A stretch of DNA of 20,076 nucleotides from Geminicoccaceae bacterium (GTDB lineage Bacteria; Pseudomonadota; Alphaproteobacteria; Geminicoccales; Geminicoccaceae), in NCBI GenBank assembly GCA_020446285.1, contig JAGREZ010000074.1, forward strand, positions 1,389 to 21,464, given 5' to 3'. Of this stretch, positions 1-7,421 are shown piece after piece. Every line of letters starts with the position of its first letter. Position 1 is the stretch's first letter. The notes under the pieces were generated by a model. It was not told the DNA's origin, did no database searches, and saw only the letters and a program-made list of their open reading frames with translations. The position numbers and the translations under genes were made by a program.

Positions 1-174
1 CCCTTCGGCTACAATCTCTTCCTCATGCGCGCACTCGCGCCGAAGGAAATCGGGCTTGTCGACATCTACCGTTCGATCTGGCCATTCGTCGTCATGATGC
101 TGTTGACCATCGTTCTGGTCATGCTCTTCCCGCAGCTGGCGCTCTGGCTTCCGCAGACCGTCTCCGGCAGGTAG
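1..174 (+). CDS. TRAP transporter large permease (DctM-type), C-terminal fragment
   Basis: Only the last 57 residues are in the window; the gene begins upstream. The frame is open from base 1 and ends with TAG at 172-174. The visible protein starts PFGYNLFLMRA, has a loop rich in charged and polar residues, and then one long hydrophobic helix (about residues 28-50) before a short polar tail. A proline/glycine-rich stretch and a last membrane helix are typical of the C terminus of the 12-TM large subunit of TRAP transporters, which drives Na+- or H+-coupled uptake across the inner membrane. The identification rests mainly on context: a DctP-type TRAP binding protein starts 40 bp downstream on the same strand, a common TRAP gene order. 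The substrate cannot be told from this fragment. Confidence 0.8.
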   Translation, partial: PFGYNLFLMRALAPKEIGLVDIYRSIWPFVVMMLLTIVLVMLFPQLALWLPQTVSGR

Positions 175-214
175 GGTGACCGGATGAAAATGAAAGCAAA
201 GGAGAAAGCGAGCC

Positions 215-1303
215 ATGTCAGACCATGAGGACAAGGGAGCGGTGCCGGGTGGTGCTGCCAACAATCGCCGTTCGTTCCTGCGCAATGCCGGTGTGGGCAC
301 GGCCGCCGCGGCAAGCTCGGTCATCGCTGCACCCGCCATCGTCCGCGCCCAGTCGCCGATCAGGTGGCGGCTGCAGACCTATTCGGGCGCTCCGCTCGGC
401 GCGCATGTGATCAAGCCTCATATCGACGCGTTCAACAAGGCGGCCAATGGCGAGATGGAAATCGAGCTGTATTATGCCGATCAGCTGGTGCCTACCGCCG
501 AACTCTTCCGCGCGCTGCAGAACGGCACCATCGACGCCGTGCAGTCGGACGACGCGACCATGGCGTCACCTGCCGATGTCGGCGTGTTCGGCGGCTATTT
601 CCCGTTCTCCTGCCGTTTCAGCCTCGATCTGCCGGTGATGTTCGAACGCTATGGCCTCAACCAGATCTGGAAGGAGGCCTATGACGAGATCGACGGGGTC
701 GAGTGGCTCTGCGCCGGTGCGTGGGATCCCTTGCACGTCTTCACCCGCGAGCCGATCAAGTCGCTTGCCGACATGAACGGCAAGCGCGTCTTCGGCGTAC
801 CCACCGCCGGCCGCTTCCTCTCGCGCTATGGCCTCATCCCGGTCACCGTTCCCTGGGACGATGTCGAGGTGTCGATCCAGACCGGCGAGCTCGACGGTGT
901 TGCCTGGTGCGGTTTCACCGAGGCCTACGAAGTCGGCTGGGCGGATGTCTGCTCCTATGCACTCACCAACAATATCTGCGGCGCCTGGTGCGGCTCCTAC
1001 TTCGCCAATTCCGAGAGCTGGGCGAAGGTGCCGCCGCATCTCCAGCAGCTCTTCCTCTCCACCGCCGACCAGTCGCATTATTACCGGCAGGTCTGGTACT
1101 GGGGCGGCGAGGCGCAGCTTCGCGTCACCGGCGAGAAGATGGAACTGACCTCGATTCCCGCCGACGAATGGGCGCAGGTGGTCAAGGATGCCGAGGAGTT
1201 CTGGGACGAGATCGCCCAGACCAGCGAGCGCGCGGCGCGGGTCGTGCAGATCTACAAGGACTATACCAAGGTCCAGGAAGCGGCAGGCTATCCCTACCGC
1301 TGA
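215..1303 (+). CDS. TRAP transporter substrate-binding protein, DctP family, Tat-exported
   Basis: This 362-residue periplasmic binding protein would deliver a solute, commonly a carboxylic acid, to the TRAP permease encoded just upstream. The N terminus carries a twin-arginine signal: RRSFLR at residues 18-23, then an Ala-rich hydrophobic stretch, with likely cleavage near residue 46. The mature part has the DctP pattern, including KSLADMNGKRV near the domain hinge and a WDDVEVSIQTGELDG segment typical of the family (usually followed by the second-lobe ligand contacts). An AAAGGAGAAAG ribosome site lies about 8-10 bp before the ATG. Length is normal for the family. It is the last gene of the TRAP operon; a hairpin terminator follows. 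The substrate is unknown. The TRAP small permease is presumably upstream of the window. Confidence 0.9.
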   Translation: MSDHEDKGAVPGGAANNRRSFLRNAGVGTAAAASSVIAAPAIVRAQSPIRWRLQTYSGAPLGAHVIKPHIDAFNKAANGEMEIELYYADQLVPTAELFRALQNGTIDAVQSDDATMASPADVGVFGGYFPFSCRFSLDLPVMFERYGLNQIWKEAYDEIDGVEWLCAGAWDPLHVFTREPIKSLADMNGKRVFGVPTAGRFLSRYGLIPVTVPWDDVEVSIQTGELDGVAWCGFTEAYEVGWADVCSYALTNNICGAWCGSYFANSESWAKVPPHLQQLFLSTADQSHYYRQVWYWGGEAQLRVTGEKMELTSIPADEWAQVVKDAEEFWDEIAQTSERAARVVQIYKDYTKVQEAAGYPYR

Positions 1304-1331
1304 TATTCTTCGCCATTTGTGGTTGATGGAA

Positions 1332-1360
1332 CCCCCTTCGCTCCCGTCGGGCGAAGGGGG
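1332..1360. terminator. Hairpin terminator, probably bidirectional
   Basis: A perfect 10-bp inverted repeat (CCCCCTTCGC at 1332-1341 and GCGAAGGGGG at 1351-1360) encloses a 9-nt loop. It lies 28 bp after the TRAP binding-protein stop and 8 bp beyond the end of the convergent shikimate-dehydrogenase-like gene, so it probably stops transcription from both sides. The T-tail on the plus side is short (CTTT), so its strength is a guess. Confidence 0.8.
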
Positions 1361-1368
1361 CTTTCGGG

Positions 1369-2346
1369 TCAGTCGTGACGGCCGCCGGCCTGTGCGGCGA
1401 TGCGCGAGAGTTCATCGAAAAGCGGACCGGATGTCGGAATGTCGATGTCGAACACCTCGGCGATCACCCGCGTCCAACCATGGATGAAATAGGTCCAGCC
1501 GTCATGGATGGCAAGCGCGCGCGCTTCGGCCTGTGCATGGGCCTGCTCGAGAAAGACGAGATCGCCACGGTAATTGAGCTCGAAGACGATGGCGCGTTCG
1601 GGGAACATGGCGGCGTCGGTGAGTGGCGAGCCGGGTCGGTCCTTGCCGAGCCCGGTGGCATTGACCACGAGGCTTCCCGGCCGGAGCTGGCCGAGTATCC
1701 GGTCGTTTTCGACGGATGAGCCGATGCGCCGGTAGGCCATGGCCGGATCCGGCCGCATGCCCGGATGGATGGAGCGGATGTGGCGCAGCCGGTCGGCGTC
1801 GGGATCGGCGATGATGATCCTCGCCGGGCGGTCATCGCCGCGCGATTTCTGCATGAGATGCCAGCTGATGGCGATTGCCGAGCCGCCGGCGCCCATGATG
1901 AAGAGATCGGCCGGCCTTTCGGCGAAATGGCCTTTTGGCAGGAAACCGTCGATGGCCAGCCCCGCTGTCAGGGGGTCCATGGCCTCGCAGACCAGTTTGC
2001 CGTCGCGTTTCGAAAGACAGCTCGTCTCCGCCAGTGCCGAGGCGTGCGGGCCGATTTCGTCGAACAGGTCGCGGGCGGCGGCGAAGAGGTCGAGTTTGTG
2101 GGTCGTCACGAGGGCGCCGCGCGAAAGCGGATCGTCCTTGATGAAGCGAACCGCCTCGCGATAGCGTTCGGGCCTGTCGTTCGGAACGAAGTCGATGCCG
2201 TTGATGACCGCATCAACGAGGCCGAGACGTGCGGCCCACTTCGGGAAGACCTGCATGATCGAGGAACCGCCCGTCGTCACGCCGATGAAATGCAGGGTCG
2301 GCGCGCGGGCGGGCAGGAGCGGGAAGGGGGCGGACTGAAGGGGCAT
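1369..2346 (-). CDS. Shikimate dehydrogenase-like protein (AroE/YdiB family)
   Basis: The predicted 325-residue cytoplasmic enzyme resembles the NAD(P)-dependent shikimate/quinate dehydrogenase family. N-terminal substrate domain: a GVTTGGSS segment near residue 22 and a TTHK motif at 81-84, with K84 matching the family's catalytic Lys; D124 in EAMDPLTAG sits where the TDGxG catalytic Asp is expected. The Rossmann domain has GAGGSA at 152-157. NATGLG and a FELNYRGD-type segment follow. The usual NVTIPHK and NTDG motifs are altered, so this is probably a paralogue acting on another substrate rather than the biosynthetic AroE. I chose the ATG at 2346 because GGAG lies about 6 bp before it; a longer frame to 2517 would overlap the divergent regulator. 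It is divergent from a GntR operon that may control it. Confidence 0.82.
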   Translation of the reverse strand: MPLQSAPFPLLPARAPTLHFIGVTTGGSSIMQVFPKWAARLGLVDAVINGIDFVPNDRPERYREAVRFIKDDPLSRGALVTTHKLDLFAAARDLFDEIGPHASALAETSCLSKRDGKLVCEAMDPLTAGLAIDGFLPKGHFAERPADLFIMGAGGSAIAISWHLMQKSRGDDRPARIIIADPDADRLRHIRSIHPGMRPDPAMAYRRIGSSVENDRILGQLRPGSLVVNATGLGKDRPGSPLTDAAMFPERAIVFELNYRGDLVFLEQAHAQAEARALAIHDGWTYFIHGWTRVIAEVFDIDIPTSGPLFDELSRIAAQAGGRHD

Positions 2347-2477
2347 GGTCGCTCCGTCTGGCTGTTCGACCATCAAAACCGGCGGTTGTGTCTGATGATG
2401 GTCCGTCACCGGGTTACGGCGACGGACCGGGTGGCGCAAGTGCCGACACGAAAAGCCGCTTTGTCGATCTGCCGCTC

Positions 2478-2506
2478 TTGACAGATCGTCGGTGGATTGG
2501 TCACAT
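2478..2506 (+). promoter_or_regulatory. Possible promoter of the GntR/PLP/ABC operon
   Basis: TTGACA at 2478-2483 is a perfect -35 hexamer. At 17-bp spacing the -10 position (TCACAT, 2501-2506) is only a weak match. It overlaps the candidate GntR operator, which would suit repression. This is a weak prediction from sequence alone. Confidence 0.35.
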
Positions 2507-2518
2507 GGTCGGACCAAT
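2496..2518. promoter_or_regulatory. Candidate FadR-type GntR operator overlapping the gntR start
   Basis: TGGTCGGACCA at 2506-2516 exactly fits the known FadR-subfamily core TGGT-N3-ACCA. An additional upstream half-site gives a wider inverted repeat, ATTGGTC (2496-2502) with GACCAAT (2512-2518). The site covers the predicted ATG (2505) of the adjacent GntR regulator and lies between the two divergent genes. Autoregulation is inferred, not shown. Confidence 0.6.
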
Positions 2519-3227
2519 TCAGGGAGACGTCATCATTCGCCTTTCCCCCGTGCGTTCACTGAGTTCGACGACGGCGGCGGTGGAGGCCATTCGCGGGTTC
2601 ATCATTCGCGAGGGGCTTCGTGTGGACGACCGGTTGCCGGCCGAGCGCGATCTCATGCGGCGGCTCGAAGTCGGCCGGTCTACCGTGCGCGAGGCGCTTC
2701 GCAAGCTCGAGGGCATGGGGATCGTCCAGCGCCGTGCCGGTTCCGGCACCTATCTCATGCGCGCGCTGGATGAGGACACGGTGCATCTGCAGGTCAGCCT
2801 GTCGTTGCGCCAGACAGAGTTGCTCAACGGTCTCGAAGTACGGCGCGGGCTCGAAAGCGAGGCCGTGACCCTTGCCGCCCTTCGCGCCAGCGGCGAGCAG
2901 CTCGGGCGGATCGAGGAGCTTCTGCTCGCGATGGAAGATCATCACGATCGGGTCGGCACAGGGTCGGGCAGGCTCGACGTGCAGTTCCACAAGGCGATCT
3001 ACGAGGCGGCGGGAAACCCGCTGTTCGTGCAGCTCATCGGTTCGCTCAACGACATATTCCAGACCTTCTTCACCAATCCGCTCGATCAGCCGGGATTCGC
3101 CGAGCGGTCCTTTCCCTTTCACCGGCACCTGTTCGAGGCGATCCGCGACCGCGATCCGGATGCCGCGCGACTGCATATCAACGCGATCCTCGACGTGGTC
3201 GAGGAAGATCTCAAGGCGGCTACATGA
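2505..3227 (+). CDS. GntR-family transcriptional regulator, FadR subfamily (FCD domain)
   Basis: This 240-residue DNA-binding regulator has an N-terminal winged helix (about residues 17-85) with the family signature RLPAERDLMRRLEVGRSTVREAL, split here as RLPAERDL at 43-50 and GRSTVREALRKLEGMGIV at 57-74. The C-terminal FCD ligand domain (about 105-235) keeps likely metal ligands D158, H162, H206 or H208, and H224. Such proteins usually sense a small organic acid or related metabolite. The start is uncertain: ATG 2505 lies inside a FadR-like operator and has no good ribosome site. A GTG at 2550 would still leave the whole winged helix. The stop overlaps the start of the PLP enzyme gene by 4 bp, so the two are translationally coupled. 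It probably controls the downstream enzyme and transporter. Confidence 0.9.
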   Translation: MVGPIQGDVIIRLSPVRSLSSTTAAVEAIRGFIIREGLRVDDRLPAERDLMRRLEVGRSTVREALRKLEGMGIVQRRAGSGTYLMRALDEDTVHLQVSLSLRQTELLNGLEVRRGLESEAVTLAALRASGEQLGRIEELLLAMEDHHDRVGTGSGRLDVQFHKAIYEAAGNPLFVQLIGSLNDIFQTFFTNPLDQPGFAERSFPFHRHLFEAIRDRDPDAARLHINAILDVVEEDLKAAT

Positions 3228-4393
3228 CCGGACAGCGCGATATCGCGACCCTTCTGGTGCAGGACGATCTGGCAAGCGGCCCGGTGGTGCCGCCGATCCA
3301 CCAGTCATCGCTGTTCACCTTCGACGATGTGGCGCAGATGGCGGCGACATTCGCCGGCGAGAACGACCGGCCTGTATACAGCCGCGGCAACAATCCCACC
3401 GTGCGCGTCTTCGAACAGAAGATGGCAATGCTCGAGGGCGGGGAGGCCGCGCGCGGCTTCGCCTCGGGCATGGCGGCCATTTCCGCGAGCATCCTCGCCT
3501 TCGCGCAGAGTGGTGACCGCATCGTCTGCGTCCGCCATGTCTATCCCGACACCTACAGGTTCATGCGCCGCCTGCTGCCGAGGCTCGGTATCGAGACGAG
3601 TTTCGTCGACGGACGCGACCTCGATGCGATGCGCAAGGCACTCGACGGCGCCGCCCTGCTCTATCTGGAAAGCCCTACCAGTGTGGTCTTCGAGACCCAC
3701 GACATCGCCGAACAGGCACGGCTGGCGCGAGAGGCGGGGGCGGTCTCGATCATCGACAACAGCTGGGCGACGCCGGTCTTTCAGCGACCGCTCGCTCTCG
3801 GTGTCGACATCGTCGTCCATTCCGCATCCAAATACGTTTCCGGTCACAGCGATACGGTTGCCGGCGTTGCCATCGGCGCGCGTGAGCGGATCGACCGGAT
3901 CAACACGCTCACCTACCCCTTTCTCGGTGGCAAGCTCGCGCCGTTCGAGGCGTGGCTGCTGCTGCGCGGCCTGCGCACACTGACCCTTCGCCTGCGTCGT
4001 CACGATGAGAGCGTGACCCGCGTCGCCGGATGGTTGCAGGCGCGCGAGGAGGTGGAACGGGTACATCTGCCCGAGATTTCCAACCGGCCGGGCGGATTGT
4101 CCGGCAGGGCCGGGCTGTTCAGTATCGAGCTTCGCGACGGTGTCGATCCGGTGCGTTTTTGCGATGCGCTCGATCTTTTTCGTCTCGGCGTGAGCTGGGG
4201 CGGGCATGAGAGCCTGTGCTTTCCCATGGCCGTCGGTCTCAGGCAGGCCGGCGAGCATAATTCACTGGTTGATTTCGGCGTGCCACAACAGCTGGTGCGC
4301 CTGCATGTAGGGCTCGAGGAGCCCGATGACCTGATGGCGGATCTCGACCGGGCATTCGCCACCGTGAACACCAACATTCAAGGGAGCCCATGA
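3224..4393 (+). CDS. Cys/Met-metabolism PLP-dependent enzyme (cystathionine lyase/synthase fold)
   Basis: This 389-residue cytoplasmic enzyme belongs to the gamma-family of fold-type I PLP enzymes (cystathionine beta/gamma-lyase, gamma-synthase, methionine gamma-lyase). Visible hallmarks are YSRGNNPT at 52-59 (family YSRxxNPT), the SGMAAI cofactor loop near 81-86, D178 in IIDNSWATP, which pairs with the pyridine nitrogen, and the PLP lysine K203 in SASKYVSGHSD. The C-terminal LVRLHVGLEEPDDL is typical. It starts inside the regulator's last codons (ATGA overlap) and ends overlapping the first possible ATG of the binding-protein gene. Placement between a regulator and a transporter suggests it acts on the imported compound rather than in core methionine synthesis. 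The exact reaction cannot be assigned from motifs. Confidence 0.88.
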   Translation: MTGQRDIATLLVQDDLASGPVVPPIHQSSLFTFDDVAQMAATFAGENDRPVYSRGNNPTVRVFEQKMAMLEGGEAARGFASGMAAISASILAFAQSGDRIVCVRHVYPDTYRFMRRLLPRLGIETSFVDGRDLDAMRKALDGAALLYLESPTSVVFETHDIAEQARLAREAGAVSIIDNSWATPVFQRPLALGVDIVVHSASKYVSGHSDTVAGVAIGARERIDRINTLTYPFLGGKLAPFEAWLLLRGLRTLTLRLRRHDESVTRVAGWLQAREEVERVHLPEISNRPGGLSGRAGLFSIELRDGVDPVRFCDALDLFRLGVSWGGHESLCFPMAVGLRQAGEHNSLVDFGVPQQLVRLHVGLEEPDDLMADLDRAFATVNTNIQGSP

Positions 4394-5658
4394 TGAAGAA
4401 ACTGCTTTCGACAACGGCATTGCTGGCAGCGGTCGCCATGCCGCCGCAGGCGATGGCCGAGACGACGCTGCAACTCGTCGAGGTCATCACCAGCCCGGCG
4501 CGCACCGAGCATCTGGAAAGCATGATCGCAAGCTTCGAGGAAGCCAATCCCGACATCAAGGTCGAGGTGACCTCGCTGCCCTGGGGCCAGGCGTTCGAGA
4601 AGCTCGCGACAATGGTGCAGGGTGGGCAGATTCCCGATGTGGTGGAGATGCCCGACCGCTGGATGGCCCTCTACGCCAACAATGACGCACTCGTCGATCT
4701 CGCACCGATGATGGCGGAGTGGCCCGAGACGGAAGAGCTCACCCAGGCAGCCAGGGATTTCGGCAGCGTAATCGCCGGCGAAACCCACATGATCCCCTAC
4801 GGTTTCTATCTTCGGGCAATGTTCTGGAACAAGAAGCTCTTTGCCGAAGCCGGCCTCGACGGTCCGCCCGAAACCATGCAGGACTTCATGGATTATTCGG
4901 CGAAGATCTCCGAACTGCCGGGCAAGACCGGTTACTGCCTGCGCGGCGGTCCGGGTGCGACCAACGGCTATATCATGTGGATGCTCAACTATCTGGGCAG
5001 CAACGAGTTCTTCACCGAGGACGGCAAGTCGACGCTCGACGATCCGAAGGCTGTCGAGGGCCTGAAGTTCATTCAGGACATGTACCAGAACGGCAATGTC
5101 CCGCGTGACAGCGTCAACTGGGGCTTCAACGAGATCGTCGCCGGCTTCTATTCCGGCACATGCGCGATGCTCGATCAGGATCCCGACGCACTCATCGCCG
5201 TCGCCGAACGCATGAACGAGGAGGATTTCGCCGTCGCGCCGATGCCGCTCGGCCCGGACGGCAAGTCGTTTCCGACCATCGGCTATGCCGGCTGGTCGAT
5301 CTTCGAGGCGACCGCGCACAAGGATGAGGCCTGGAAGCTGGTGAGCCATCTTTCGTCGCGCGAGATGAATCTCGAATGGGCGAAGTTCGTTGGTGTCATT
5401 CCGATCCATCTGGGTGCCGAGCAGGATCCCCATTTCCGCACGCCGCAGTTCGAGGGCTGGTTCACCGAGCTCAATGACGATCGCTGGCAGCCGACCTCGA
5501 TGCCGACCTATCTCGAGGAATTCGCCTATTTCGCCGATGTCACCTCGATCCAGACCGGGCAGGAACTGCTTCTCGGTCAGCGCACGCCGGAGGATGTCGC
5601 GGCCGAATGGGCCGGTGACTTCACCGATGCCTACAGCAAGTGGAAAGCCCAGCAATAA
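4393..5658 (+). CDS. ABC transporter substrate-binding protein, family 1 (CUT1 type)
   Basis: This roughly 421-residue periplasmic solute-binding protein resembles family 1 proteins of carbohydrate transporters. A Sec signal peptide is clear: MKKLLS, a hydrophobic core, and AMA-E cleavage near residue 23. Family features include an N-terminal SFEEANPDIKVEV segment, PDVVEMPDRW, and an interdomain PYGFYLRAMFWNKKLF stretch. Two ATGs are adjacent (4390 and 4393). The AAGGGAG site at 4380-4386 is 6 bp from the second and only 3 bp from the first, so I prefer 4393. The gene follows the PLP enzyme directly and is followed with no gap by two permease genes. The ligand is unknown; family 1 members bind sugars, polyols or glycerol phosphates, but some bind other solutes. 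Confidence 0.9.
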   Translation: MKKLLSTTALLAAVAMPPQAMAETTLQLVEVITSPARTEHLESMIASFEEANPDIKVEVTSLPWGQAFEKLATMVQGGQIPDVVEMPDRWMALYANNDALVDLAPMMAEWPETEELTQAARDFGSVIAGETHMIPYGFYLRAMFWNKKLFAEAGLDGPPETMQDFMDYSAKISELPGKTGYCLRGGPGATNGYIMWMLNYLGSNEFFTEDGKSTLDDPKAVEGLKFIQDMYQNGNVPRDSVNWGFNEIVAGFYSGTCAMLDQDPDALIAVAERMNEEDFAVAPMPLGPDGKSFPTIGYAGWSIFEATAHKDEAWKLVSHLSSREMNLEWAKFVGVIPIHLGAEQDPHFRTPQFEGWFTELNDDRWQPTSMPTYLEEFAYFADVTSIQTGQELLLGQRTPEDVAAEWAGDFTDAYSKWKAQQ

Positions 5659-6578
5659 TGGCTGCGTCCGACAAGCCCGCTCCCCCTCGCGGGGGGCGGC
5701 TGTCCCTCCTGCTCGAACCATGGTGCTACCTGTCGCCGGCACTCGTTCTGATCGTGCTGGTGATGGTGCTGCCGCTGATCGTCGGCATCACTTATGCCTT
5801 TCAGGACGTGCAGATCCTCAAGCCCTTCTCGAAGGGCTGGATCGGCCTCGATCACTTCGAGAAGCTGCTGACCACCGACAAGGTATTCTACCGCGCCTTG
5901 CGCAACACCGCCTGGTGGACGGTGGCGAGCGTGGTCCTGCAATTCGGCTTCGGTCTCGGTCTCGCCCTCCTGCTCAACCGCGATTTCGCCGGCAAGCGGC
6001 TGGTGCAGGCACTGGTCTTCCTGCCCTGGGCGGTGCCGACCTTTCTTTCCGGCCTGACCTGGGCCTGGCTCTTCAATCCGGTGATCGGACCGCTGCCGCA
6101 CTGGCTTTTCGCACTCGGCATCATGAGTGAGCCCTATTCGATCCTGGGCGATCCGGATCTCGCCATGTGGGGGCCGATCATCGCCAATGTCTGGTTCGGC
6201 ATCCCGTTCTTCGCCATCACCCTGCTCGCGGCGTTGCAGGCGATCCCCGACGAGATGTACGAGGCGGCGTCGATCGACGGAGCCACCGCTTTCCAGCAGT
6301 TCCGGCATGTCACGCTGCCCTATCTCGCACCGATGATCGCGATCACCGTTCTTCTTCGCACCATCTGGATCAGCAATTTCGCCGATCTGATCGTCGTCAT
6401 GACCAATGGCGGCCCGGCCAACACGACGCAGATCCTGCCATCGCTGATCTTCACCACCGCCTACAAGGGGCTCGATTTCGGCTACGCTTCGGCGATCGCC
6501 TGTGTCCTGCTCGGCCTCCTGTTCATCTACACGGCCATTCTTTTCCACATGCGCAAGAATTTGCGCTCGACGACATGA
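5658..6578 (+). CDS. ABC transporter permease, CUT1 MalF/UgpA-type
   Basis: This 306-residue inner-membrane permease has about six hydrophobic helices, the first near residues 26-46 (SPALVLIVLVMVLPLIVG). The EAA loop that contacts the ATPase is at about 202-221 (EAASIDGATAFQQF, then RHVTLPYLAP). The ATG at 5658 shares its first base with the stop codon of the binding protein, giving tight coupling; a GTG at 5640 is possible but would overlap by 19 bp and has no better ribosome site. The length fits the first of the two CUT1 permeases. It should form a heterodimer with the next gene product. Confidence 0.9.
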   Translation: MAASDKPAPPRGGRLSLLLEPWCYLSPALVLIVLVMVLPLIVGITYAFQDVQILKPFSKGWIGLDHFEKLLTTDKVFYRALRNTAWWTVASVVLQFGFGLGLALLLNRDFAGKRLVQALVFLPWAVPTFLSGLTWAWLFNPVIGPLPHWLFALGIMSEPYSILGDPDLAMWGPIIANVWFGIPFFAITLLAALQAIPDEMYEAASIDGATAFQQFRHVTLPYLAPMIAITVLLRTIWISNFADLIVVMTNGGPANTTQILPSLIFTTAYKGLDFGYASAIACVLLGLLFIYTAILFHMRKNLRSTT

Positions 6579-6592
6579 GGGAGGTCTGATCC

Positions 6593-7408
6593 ATGTGCAC
6601 GATCGGCCATCGACTGGGGTTGCTCGCCTATGTCCTCTTCGCCCTCTTCCCGCTCTACTGGCTCGTGAAGATCGCGGTCACACCCGAAGCGCTGCTCTAT
6701 TCGGAGGGCGTGCGGCTCTGGCCGTCGGCGATGAATTTCGACAGCTTCACCAGGGTGCTGACGGCGAGCGACTTCCCGGCGTTCTTTCGCAACTCGATTA
6801 TCGTCGCCGGCGGGACGGCCTTTTTCGTGACGATCCTCGCATCGCTCGCGGGCTACGCCTTTTCGCGCTTTCGCTTCAGGGGCAAGGCGCTCATCGTCGG
6901 GCTGATGCTGCTTACCCAGATGTTTCCCATCGTCATGCTGATCGCGCCGATCTACCGGCTGATGACGCCGCTCGGCCTCACCGACAGCCTCTGGGGGCTC
7001 GTCATCACTTACACGGCCTTCAACGTGCCGTTTGCCACCTTCCTCATGCAGTCCTTCTTCGAGGGCATTCCCAAGGAGCTGGAGGAAAGCGCCATGATCG
7101 ACGGTTGCACCCGGTTTGCGGCGCTGCGCAAGGTGATCTTCCCGCTGACCCTGCCGGGCATGGCGGCCACGCTCGGTTTCGTCTTCACCGCCGCCTGGTC
7201 GGAACTGCTGTTCTCGCTGATGCTCATCAACAGCGAGGAAAAGATGACCTTCCCCGTCGGCCTGCTCACCTTCATCGGCAAGTTCTCGGTCGACTGGGGC
7301 CAGATGATGGCCGCCGGTGTCCTCGCTCTTGTCCCCGCCTGCATCTTCTTCGCCCTGATCCAGCGCTATCTGGTACAGGGTCTCACGGCCGGAGCGGTCA
7401 AGGGCTGA
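6593..7408 (+). CDS. ABC transporter permease, CUT1 MalG/UgpE-type
   Basis: This 271-residue inner-membrane permease has about six membrane helices, the first at residues 9-28. The EAA loop is at about 164-183 (EESAMIDGCTRFAALRKVIF). The MalG-type features ending in a short basic C terminus are present. The ATG has a GGGAGG ribosome site 8 bp upstream, just after the stop of the first permease (14-bp gap). It is the last gene of the operon; a minus-strand gene ends only 13 bp later. No ATP-binding subunit follows, so the transporter must borrow an ATPase encoded elsewhere or is incomplete. Confidence 0.9.
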   Translation: MCTIGHRLGLLAYVLFALFPLYWLVKIAVTPEALLYSEGVRLWPSAMNFDSFTRVLTASDFPAFFRNSIIVAGGTAFFVTILASLAGYAFSRFRFRGKALIVGLMLLTQMFPIVMLIAPIYRLMTPLGLTDSLWGLVITYTAFNVPFATFLMQSFFEGIPKELEESAMIDGCTRFAALRKVIFPLTLPGMAATLGFVFTAAWSELLFSLMLINSEEKMTFPVGLLTFIGKFSVDWGQMMAAGVLALVPACIFFALIQRYLVQGLTAGAVKG

Positions 7409-7421
7409 AGCCCCGGCTGGC

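Noticed and set aside
1765..2481. 238-aa plus-strand open frame
   Set aside because: Antisense to the shikimate-dehydrogenase-like gene; no domain seen.
4378..5742. 454-aa minus-strand open frame
   Set aside because: Antisense to the CUT1 binding protein, which has clear family features.
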